Source of the DNA: Pyrococcus kukulkanii | GTDB taxonomy: Archaea; Methanobacteriota_B; Thermococci; Thermococcales; Thermococcaceae | Length of the DNA: 64,000 nt | NCBI RefSeq assembly: GCF_001577775.1 | Contig: NZ_CP010835.1 | Location: 310,001-374,000, forward strand | Direction: 5' to 3' | Shown: positions 53,267 to 59,706 of the stretch, piece after piece | How positions within the stretch are numbered: position 1 is the stretch's first letter | Layout: each line of letters begins with the position of its first letter | The notes under the pieces: generated by a model | Told to the model about the DNA's origin: nothing | The model's input: the letters and a program-made list of their open reading frames with translations, nothing else | Database searches by the model: none | Position numbers and translations under genes: made by a program

Positions 53267-53719
53267 TTGTTCAGAAGCTTTAATCCAGTGGAAAATTGCC
53301 ACTCCAAGGAGGAGAAGGGATATTATAACCCCCTCGCTACTATTCCTAAGTAAGGAAGCTATCAAGGCTATTCCTGAGAAGGTTACATAAATCAGAGGCC
53401 AGGTGACAGATGTTTTTTTAATCTTCATATACCTATCAACTTCTTTGGGTACATCTAGTAGCTCAACGGTGCCCCTATTAACCTTAACTATCCCTTCCCT
53501 TTCCATCTTAGGAAGGTGGGTCTGAACCAGGCTTACGTAGATACTCTTCCTGTGCCTCCTTGTGTTATTTCCTTCCAAGTTGGCTATGTAATCAACGATC
53601 TCCCCAATTTCGGCCTTTCCATGATTTTTTCTTAAACATTCAACAACCCACATCCTCCTATCATTTCCCAGAATAGTCTTAGAAGATTGGGGTTGAGTGA
53701 AAAATATTGGAGGTATCAT
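53261..53719 (-). CDS. Membrane-bound winged-helix regulator (DUF7344-like)
   Basis: A 152-residue protein. The winged helix (about 22-90; RRMWVVECLRKNHGKAEIGE, RKSIYVSLVQTHLPKMEREG) is of the DUF7344 type, followed by two hydrophobic helices (105-122 and 128-145) that put it in the membrane. GGTGAGAT precedes ATG 53719. It lies 95 bp before the TasA-like genes on the same strand, so it is the likely local regulator. Confidence 0.75.
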   Translation of the reverse strand: MIPPIFFTQPQSSKTILGNDRRMWVVECLRKNHGKAEIGEIVDYIANLEGNNTRRHRKSIYVSLVQTHLPKMEREGIVKVNRGTVELLDVPKEVDRYMKIKKTSVTWPLIYVTFSGIALIASLLRNSSEGVIISLLLLGVAIFHWIKASEQW

Positions 53720-53847
53720 AATATCTCACCTTTCATTCAACTTCTTCCTTCTCTTATATTAACCTTTTGGAGACACTTCCAGTTTTTATCTTTCCCTATA
53801 GCACCGTAAAGTTTAAAAATCCCGATTATCGAGAGAAAAATGGCTAT

Positions 53848-53923
53848 AGCCCCGTGGTGTAGCGGCCAAGCATGCGGGACTCTGGATCCCGCGACCGGGG
53901 TTCGAATCCCCGCGGGGCTACCA
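53848..53923 (+). tRNA. tRNA-Gln (CTG), CCA encoded
   Basis: 76 nt. Acceptor AGCCCCG/CGGGGCT, anticodon loop ACTCTGGAT with CTG, T-loop GGTTCGAATCC, discriminator A and encoded CCA. A TATA-like GTTTAAAAA lies at 53811-53819. Confidence 0.96.
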
Positions 53924-53983
53924 TCTTCTCATCCGGGCTTAAAATTTATAAGGCTCTTTTGTACTTTTCATGATTGGATAAGA

Positions 53984-54071
53984 GCGGGGGTTGCCGAGCC
54001 TGGTCAAAGGCGGGGGACTCAAGATCCCCTCCCGTAGGGGTTCCGGGGTTCAAATCCCCGCCCCCGCACCA
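53984..54071 (+). tRNA. tRNA-Leu (CAA), CCA encoded
   Basis: 88 nt with the long variable arm of a type II tRNA (CCCTCCCGTAGGGG). Acceptor GCGGGGG/CCCCCGC, anticodon CAA, T-loop GGTTCAAATCC and encoded CCA. TATA-like TTTATAAGG at 53945-53953. The HEPN gene on the other strand runs into its 3' half. Confidence 0.96.
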
Positions 54072-54498
54072 ACTTCCCAATTTTCTCCACGAATTGTTTA
54101 GCTAACCTTAATGCATCCTCAGCCTCCTCTTTTGTAGGCGAGTAGCTGACGTCGTACTGGTCGGCATGTCTAATTTCTCTCATTCTGTCAAGCAAGTCTA
54201 CCCATTCTTGTTCTAGTTCTCCCGTTTTCACATAGAATTCCTCAAGGAACCTAGCCACACAGAAGTGGCTCTTTTCTCTCCACCCATCTTTGAAAAGTAA
54301 AGCCCTTGCAGAATGAAACATGGCAAGGTATGACGCAATTAATGAAGTTCTGTATGAACCAAATTTTAAATTCATTTCAGCTTCCACAAGCCACTCTTCG
54401 GCCCTTTTTAGACTGAGAAAAGCTTTTTCAGTTGAAGGAGGAACTCTTCTCAGAAGTCCTTTCTCTATACAAACTTTAAAGTTGTCTAAGGTTTTCAC
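54019..54498 (-). CDS. hepT: HEPN domain protein (putative RNase toxin)
   Basis: A 159-residue HEPN protein (SLKRAEEWLVEAEMNLKFGS, LAMFHSARALLF). The candidate RX4-6H motif is seen in DRMREIRHADQYD near 105-115. The last 17 codons (VRGRGFEPRNPYGRGS) are antisense to the tRNA-Leu 3' half, so the original end was probably replaced by recombination at the tRNA. Its start overlaps the MNT gene, forming an HEPN/MNT pair. Confidence 0.82.
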   Translation of the reverse strand: MKTLDNFKVCIEKGLLRRVPPSTEKAFLSLKRAEEWLVEAEMNLKFGSYRTSLIASYLAMFHSARALLFKDGWREKSHFCVARFLEEFYVKTGELEQEWVDLLDRMREIRHADQYDVSYSPTKEEAEDALRLAKQFVEKIGKLVRGRGFEPRNPYGRGS

Positions 54499-55015
54499 CC
54501 CATATTATTATCGACCCATAGATCAAGCTATAGTAAAAAATTGGATCTTCTTTTTTTAGTCTTTCGATTTTTTTCGGCGTAAGGACAAGCAAATCAACCT
54601 CCCTTTTTAAAGTGTCCCTGAGCTTCCTTTGGAACTTTGCTACCCTTATCATATCTTCTTCTTGGGTGTATATCCAGATATCTACATCACTACCTTCTTT
54701 ATTCTCTCCCCTTGAGAAACTTCCGTATATGCCTAAACCCTCTATCCACTCTTCTCTTAGTTGCGAAAGTTTTGGGTATAAGGTTAAGAAGTTTAGAAAT
54801 CTCTTGAGTTCCCTTGTTTTTGGGTTCAGGATTACTTTGAAATACCTCCCCTCTTTTTTTACAATACCTTCCTTTTCTAACATATGGAGAAGCTTTGATA
54901 CAAGCCCTTTACTAACTCCGAGCTTTTTTGCCGTTTCCTCTACCCTAATGGTATCTCGTTCGAGAATGTACCTCAAGATTTCAACTCGCTCCTTTGTTGA
55001 AATTAGCTTGTACAT
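54476..55015 (-). CDS. mntA: Winged-helix MNT nucleotidyltransferase (putative antitoxin and regulator)
   Basis: About 179 residues. An N-terminal winged helix (KERVEILRYILERDTIRVEE, KKLGVSKGLVSKLLHML) is fused to an MNT domain with IYGSFSRGENKEGSDVDIWI; the second acidic residue is in VDLLVL. The MNT would AMPylate the HEPN partner. ATG 55015 is one TATA distance from TTCATAAATT (55036-55045), so the mRNA is leaderless; a GTG at 55057 would extend into the operators. Three 17-bp palindromes lie upstream. Confidence 0.82.
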   Translation of the reverse strand: MYKLISTKERVEILRYILERDTIRVEETAKKLGVSKGLVSKLLHMLEKEGIVKKEGRYFKVILNPKTRELKRFLNFLTLYPKLSQLREEWIEGLGIYGSFSRGENKEGSDVDIWIYTQEEDMIRVAKFQRKLRDTLKREVDLLVLTPKKIERLKKEDPIFYYSLIYGSIIIWGENLRQL

Positions 55016-55029
55016 ATTGGGTGGATTTC

Positions 55030-55090
55030 GTTCACAATTTATGAACTTTTCTTTCACATTTTGTGAACGAATTGTTCACGAATCGTGAAC
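55030..55090. promoter_or_regulatory. Three tandem 17-bp palindromic operators between mntA and nikR
   Basis: The palindromes are 55030-55046 (GTTCA...TGAAC, one mismatched pair), 55052-55068 (TTCACA...TGTGAA) and 55074-55090 (GTTCACGAATCGTGAAC, perfect around the centre base). Their centres are exactly 22 bp apart. The first contains the TATA box of the HTH-MNT gene; the third lies directly before the nikR TATA box (CATAAATATT, 55094-55103). Consensus GTTCAC-N5-GTGAAC. Confidence 0.75.
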
Positions 55091-55136
55091 GTGCATAAAT
55101 ATTTAACTTTCCTCGAAACTTTATCATGGTGATTGC

Positions 55137-55553
55137 ATGAACTTGGTTAGATTTGGAGTTTCCATACCTGAGGAGCTCCTAGAAAAGTTCGACAGGATAA
55201 TCGAGGAGAAAGGCTATGCCAATAGGAGCGAGGCGATAAGGGATCTAATAAGGGACTTCATAGTTAGGCACGAGTGGGAAGTTGGAAATGAGGAAGTTGC
55301 GGGAACGATAACCATGGTCTACAACCACGACGAAGCTGACGTCGTAAAGGAGCTTCTTGATTTGCAACATGAGTACCTTGATGAGATAGTGGCAAGCCTG
55401 CACGTTCACATGGATGAGCACAACTGCTTGGAGGTAGTGGTCGTTAAAGGGGAGGCTAAGAAGATAAAGAAGATCGCTGACAGGCTTCTAAGCCTTAAGG
55501 GTGTCAAGCACGGTAAACTCGTGATGACTACCACGGGTAAGGAGCTCGTCTAG
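55137..55553 (+). CDS. nikR: Nickel-responsive regulator NikR
   Basis: A 138-residue RHH-ACT regulator: [20 protein letters not shown] (RHH) and the C-terminal nickel site with H in LQHEYLD, the pair SLHVHMD and C in EHNCLEV. It matches the structurally known P. horikoshii protein (PH0601 from memory). No nickel transporter gene is in the window. TGGTGATTGC precedes the ATG. Confidence 0.93.
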   Translation: MNLVRFGVSIPEELLEKFDRIIEEKGYANRSEAIRDLIRDFIVRHEWEVGNEEVAGTITMVYNHDEADVVKELLDLQHEYLDEIVASLHVHMDEHNCLEVVVVKGEAKKIKKIADRLLSLKGVKHGKLVMTTTGKELV

Positions 55554-55652
55554 CGAAAGTTTTATTAACCTTTTCTTACTAAAATCTTATCGGAGTCAAT
55601 AGGTTTAAATTGAGCGAAAACCAAAATAATAATTGTCAGGAGGTGGCCAGGA

Positions 55653-56831
55653 ATGGTCGGAATACAGGTGCAGGAAGTTATGACGGACAAGTACGCGAAG
55701 ATAGATATAAGCGCGCCTCTTTCTGAGGCAATTGGAATTATTGAGAAGGAAGACCCAGATCTAATTCTCGTGTTTGATGACAACGTGTACAAAGGCGTCC
55801 TAACCCAGGATTTAATTATAAGATCCCACCTCAAGTGGGATCCAACTAAGGCAAAGGTTAGGGACGTGTATAAGCCTGCCCCCGTTGTTAAGCCTAACGA
55901 TGATCTAAGCCACGCAGCTAAGCTCATGCTTGAGACCGATTTAAGATCCCTTCCCGTTGGTGAAAGCAAGGCGGAGATAATGGGTGTAATAAGTGATATG
56001 GCCCTCCTCGAAAGGGTAGTCGCTGAAGAGTTCGGTAAGAGGAAGGTTGAGGAGTTCATGACGAAGGATGTTATAACCCTGAGCCCAGATGACACCGTTG
56101 CAAAGGCTTTAGCTACAATGAGAGATCACGGCATTTCAAGGATTCCAGTGGTTGATGAGGAAGGGAAGCTTGAGGGCCTCGTAACGCTCCACGACCTAAT
56201 AATAAGGTTCATCAAGCCTAGGTTCAAGGCACAGGCAGGAGAACTCGTTGGAGAAAAGATACCGCCGTTCAGCATGAAGCTCAGGGAGGCAATGATAAAG
56301 GGAGTCATAACCATACTGCCAGATGCCACCGTTAGAGAGGCCGTGGCGGCGATGAAGGACAACAACATAGACGGTCTAATTGTAGTGGATGAGAACAACA
56401 AGGTCGTTGGAGTGCTCACGGTTAAGGACCTCCTGCTACCAATATCAAGGATGGTCGAGAAGGAGGCTAAATTCTACCTACAGCTCGGTGGTGACGCTTC
56501 AGCTCTCAGCGAGTTCACGAGGGAGAGGATAATCAACGACATAAAGAGGTTCGTTGACGGCTACTCTGACCTCTTAGGCAACGAGGGAATAATATACCTC
56601 TACATAAGGAGGTTCAACGAGAAGTTCAGGGGAGTCCACCTCTACCAGGCAAGGATGAGGGTGGTTACCGATAAGGGAGTGTTCGTGGCTAAGGGAGAAA
56701 CCTGGGGTGCCATTCAAGCTGTACACGATGCCATAAGGGCAATTGAGAGGCAACTCCTCCAGAAGGCCGAACTTGAGAGGGACATCCGCTACGCCAAGAG
56801 GTTCATAGAGAAGCTTGAGCTTTGGCGCTGA
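55653..56831 (+). CDS. Four-CBS-domain protein with HPF-like C-terminal domain
   Basis: A 392-residue protein. Four CBS motifs (about 1-60, 70-125, 130-190, 205-270; TVREAVAAMKDNNIDGLIVVD) sense adenosyl ligands; the C-terminus (about 290-375; HLYQARMRVVTDKGVFVAKG, AIQAVHDAIRAIERQL) resembles the ribosome hibernation promoting factor fold. GGAGGTGGCC precedes GTG/ATG near 55653. A ribosome-protecting role controlled by nucleotides is an inference. Confidence 0.85.
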   Translation: MVGIQVQEVMTDKYAKIDISAPLSEAIGIIEKEDPDLILVFDDNVYKGVLTQDLIIRSHLKWDPTKAKVRDVYKPAPVVKPNDDLSHAAKLMLETDLRSLPVGESKAEIMGVISDMALLERVVAEEFGKRKVEEFMTKDVITLSPDDTVAKALATMRDHGISRIPVVDEEGKLEGLVTLHDLIIRFIKPRFKAQAGELVGEKIPPFSMKLREAMIKGVITILPDATVREAVAAMKDNNIDGLIVVDENNKVVGVLTVKDLLLPISRMVEKEAKFYLQLGGDASALSEFTRERIINDIKRFVDGYSDLLGNEGIIYLYIRRFNEKFRGVHLYQARMRVVTDKGVFVAKGETWGAIQAVHDAIRAIERQLLQKAELERDIRYAKRFIEKLELWR

Positions 56832-57805
56832 GCTTCCTTAAATAGTTTTCTTGACTTTTCTATCAATTTTGGATTGTTAAGTCTCTTTCCTTCTTCCAAA
56901 AGCTCAAAGGAGAAAAACTTTAGCAGTCTTATGAACTTCCCTGGGTTTCTATACTTTAAGTCCTCGAATATAAGCTCAAGCATTGGGAAAGAGTCTTCTT
57001 CTGGAAGCAGGAGTAATAACCTATAGGCCAAGAGAACCTTATCTATTGGCCTAACGACCTTTGTAACATCATGGTTCTTCCCCAGGAAAAAGAGTAACCT
57101 AGGTAGCGGCCCTCCCACCTTTATTCTCTCTAAAATTTCAACTGCCTTATCTACTTCTCCTTTCTCAAGATACTCAAGCCCAATGTGCTCCAAGAGGGAT
57201 GACCTAAAGGGCTCGGGGAGAGTTTCGGGAGTGAGATTTTCCTGGGTTAACTCTTCCAGTTCAGGGCTTTCTAATCCTCCCCCATCACCTCCAACCTCAA
57301 CGACTTCATTGTGAAACTCTCCGCTCGCCTTAATAATCTCAGCATCCACAAGGAACTTCCCGTCCTCGTACTTGATCCCCTCCGGGAGGGGCTTAAGCAA
57401 CTCCACATCCGCTTCATCCAGTCCTAAGTCGCTTAGTTTTACCTCTAGAATGTTCTTGCTCTTTAGGGCGTCTGCTATAGCAGAGCTTATACTCTTTAGG
57501 GCTTTCTTCTTCGTGTAGGAATCCGGAATAAGCTTGGCACTCTCAATAGCATCTTTAAACTTCTCCATCTTCGAAAGTTCGTAAGATAAGTAGAGAAGGG
57601 TCTCGCTCCTAAGTGAGGCAATCGGGATTGAGCTGGCTATCTCCCTCGCCTTTTTAGGATCCCTCTTAACTAATTCCTGGGAGATCCACTTTAGGGCGTA
57701 GGAACGCCAATATTGATCCTTTATTTTTTCAGATAAATGCAGTGCTTTGTCGATATTTCCACTTTCAATTGCCTCTTTGACCTTCAGCAAATCTTCTATC
57801 ATCAT
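56789..57805 (-). CDS. TPR-like helical repeat protein
   Basis: A 338-residue protein with TPR/SEL-like helical repeats at the N-terminus (about 1-120) and C-terminus (about 210-330), separated by a loop rich in G, E and P (about 165-200). Comparable in style to the protein at 62438-63466. Starts ATG-ATG at 57805. The 3' end overlaps the CBS gene by 43 bp. No function can be stated. Confidence 0.7.
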   Translation of the reverse strand: MMIEDLLKVKEAIESGNIDKALHLSEKIKDQYWRSYALKWISQELVKRDPKKAREIASSIPIASLRSETLLYLSYELSKMEKFKDAIESAKLIPDSYTKKKALKSISSAIADALKSKNILEVKLSDLGLDEADVELLKPLPEGIKYEDGKFLVDAEIIKASGEFHNEVVEVGGDGGGLESPELEELTQENLTPETLPEPFRSSLLEHIGLEYLEKGEVDKAVEILERIKVGGPLPRLLFFLGKNHDVTKVVRPIDKVLLAYRLLLLLPEEDSFPMLELIFEDLKYRNPGKFIRLLKFFSFELLEEGKRLNNPKLIEKSRKLFKEAQRQSSSFSMNLLA

Positions 57806-57847
57806 GATTTATTTGCCCTCCAGGAATAAAATGTTTTGGTGGTAAGG

Positions 57848-58852
57848 ATGAAGCCGAAGGTATTCATTACGAGGGAAATTCCAGAAAATGGAATAAGGTT
57901 GCTGGAGAAAGAATTTGAAGTTGAAATCTGGGAAGAGGAAAGCGAGATCCCCAGGGACGTACTCTTGGAGAGGGTTAAAGACGTTGACGCATTGGTTACA
58001 ATGTTAAGCGAGAAAATTGACAGGGAAGTGTTCGAGAATGCCCCAAGGCTCAGAATAGTTGCAAATTACGCGGTTGGCTACGACAACATCGACGTTGAAG
58101 AGGCTACGAAGAGAGGGATTTATGTAACGAACACGCCAGATGTTCTTACCGACGCAACGGCCGACCTAGCGTTCGCTTTACTGTTGGCAACGGCGAGGCA
58201 CCTGGTCAAAGGGGATAAGTTCGTTAGGACGGGGGAGTGGAAGAGAAAGGGTGTAGCTTGGCATCCAAAATGGTTCCTGGGTTACGACGTTTACGGAAAA
58301 ACGATAGGGATAGTGGGCTTTGGGAGGATAGGGCAAGCCGTAGCCAGGAGGGCTAAAGGCTTTGGGATGAGAATCCTCTACTACTCAAGGACAAGGAAGC
58401 CCGAGGTGGAGAAAGAGCTGAATGCGGAGTTTAAACCCTTGGAAGAACTCTTGAGGGAGAGCGATTTCGTGGTCTTGGCAGTCCCCCTAACGAAGGAAAC
58501 CATGTACATGATAAACGAGGAGAGGCTTAAGCTGATGAAGCCCACAGCAATCCTGGTGAACGTAGCTAGGGGCAAGGTAGTCGATACTAGGGCGTTGATA
58601 AAGGCCCTGAAGGAAGGATGGATAGCCGGGGCTGGACTTGACGTCTATGAGGAGGAGCCGTACTACAATGAGGAGCTCTTCAGCCTTGAGAACGTGGTTC
58701 TAACTCCACATATAGGAAGCGCAACCTTCGGGGCTAGGGAGGGGATGGCCGAGTTGGTTGCGAGGAATTTAATAGCATTCAAGAGAGGAGAAGTCCCTCC
58801 AACCTTGGTGAACAGGGAGGTCATCAAGATTAGGAAGCCTGGATTCTTCTGA
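57848..58852 (+). CDS. gyaR: Glyoxylate reductase
   Basis: About 334 residues, the exact length of the well-studied Pyrococcus enzyme. NAD(P)-binding [13 protein letters not shown] near 150-163; catalytic R in [14 protein letters not shown] in DVYEEEP and H in LTPHIGSAT. Reduces glyoxylate and hydroxypyruvate. GGTGGTAAGG makes ATG 57848 the start, not TTG 57836. Confidence 0.94.
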   Translation: MKPKVFITREIPENGIRLLEKEFEVEIWEEESEIPRDVLLERVKDVDALVTMLSEKIDREVFENAPRLRIVANYAVGYDNIDVEEATKRGIYVTNTPDVLTDATADLAFALLLATARHLVKGDKFVRTGEWKRKGVAWHPKWFLGYDVYGKTIGIVGFGRIGQAVARRAKGFGMRILYYSRTRKPEVEKELNAEFKPLEELLRESDFVVLAVPLTKETMYMINEERLKLMKPTAILVNVARGKVVDTRALIKALKEGWIAGAGLDVYEEEPYYNEELFSLENVVLTPHIGSATFGAREGMAELVARNLIAFKRGEVPPTLVNREVIKIRKPGFF

Positions 58853-58881
58853 TAATTCTTTTGTCGAAAGCCATATAAATT

Positions 58882-58901
58882 TGTGCAACATATGTGTCAC
58901 A
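58882..58901. promoter_or_regulatory. Palindromic operator of the RHH/PIN pair
   Basis: TGTG-CA-ACATATGT-GT-CACA is a 20-bp palindrome with two mismatched pairs, directly after the TATA box CATATAAATT (58872-58881), over the expected transcription start and 11 bp before ATG 58913. Confidence 0.5.
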
Positions 58902-58912
58902 GTGATGAGGAA

Positions 58913-59206
58913 ATGGGGACCCTAGTTAAAAAGAAAAAATCGACAAGAAAAACTGTGCATATAAGTGTTAGAGTTCCGGAAAATGTCGTTAAGGCTATTG
59001 AGATATTAGTGGAGCTTGGCTTCTTTAAAGACAAGAGTGACTTTGTTAACTATGCCCTTCAGGAAACGCTGAAAGAGTATCTTTCAAATGTAAGGATTAA
59101 GATGACTTCTGAATTAGTCGAGAAGTACTTTGAGTTACTAGAGAAAGCAAGTCCAAAACTTTCTGAGAAAGAGGTTCTTAAAATTCTGGAGGAAGTCCGG
59201 AAATGA
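58913..59206 (+). CDS. RHH-type antitoxin
   Basis: About 97 residues. A ribbon-helix-helix domain (VHISVRVPENVVKAIEILVE, KDKSDFVNYALQETL) follows a basic N-terminus; the C-terminal helices (ELVEKYFELLEKA) would bind the toxin. GATGAGGA precedes ATG 58913; ATG 58892 is in the palindrome. It overlaps the PIN gene as ATGA. Confidence 0.8.
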   Translation: MGTLVKKKKSTRKTVHISVRVPENVVKAIEILVELGFFKDKSDFVNYALQETLKEYLSNVRIKMTSELVEKYFELLEKASPKLSEKEVLKILEEVRK

Positions 59207-59648
59207 AAAGAAAGAGAGTTGTCGTTGATACAAGCGTTATAGTCTCTGCGGTATTGGGGAATCCCAAAGCGGCGCCAGCAAAGATCTTGAAACACATGTT
59301 TGCTGGAAAATTTGAGGCGTATTCTTCGAACGAGGCAATGAAAGAATTGTATGACGTCCTCTTCAGTAAGAAGATTCTGAAGCTCCTTGGAGGTAATGCG
59401 GAAATCGCAATTTTGACGTATCTTTTTGTGAATAGCTCTGTTGTTTTAGTGAGTCCAAAAAGCAAGTTCTTCTATGTAGGGATCCGAAGGATAACAAGTT
59501 TTTAGAAATAGCTTATGAAGCCAAAGCTGAATACATAGTGACCTTGGATAATGACCTTCTAGATTTAAGGGATGAGAACAAGGAAGTTCAAATATATGGG
59601 CATAGAATAAAAATCTTAAGGCCTGAAGAGTTTCTTGAAATAATCTAA
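59203..59648 (+). pseudogene. PIN domain toxin gene with one-base frameshift
   Basis: VVVDTSVIVSAVLG begins a PIN_3-type toxin. The frame ends early after FYVGIRRITSF (stop 59503). Adding one base near 59470 (AAGTT for AAGGTT) restores CRDPKDNKFLEIAYEA and VTLDNDLLDL with the last acidic residues to the stop at 59646. Real inactivation or a sequence error are both possible. Confidence 0.78.
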
Positions 59649-59706
59649 AGCGATGATGAGCTCCATCCCTGTCTGAAAAAATGATGAATGTAGCGCGCTC
59701 TGAGCT
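59649..59706 (+). ncRNA. C/D box small guide RNA
   Basis: All four boxes are perfect: C ATGATGA (59653-59659), D' CTGA (59673-59676), C' ATGATGA (59681-59687) and D CTGA (59700-59703), with a short AGC/GCT terminal stem. The guides are 13 nt (59660-59672, GCTCCATCCCTGT) and 12 nt (59688-59699, ATGTAGCGCGCT), and the D'-C' spacer is 4 nt, typical of Pyrococcus sRNAs. By the N+5 rule they would direct 2'-O-methylation of G in ACAGGGATGGAGC and C in AGCGCGCTACAT targets. It sits between the broken PIN gene and the convergent peptidase. Confidence 0.9.
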
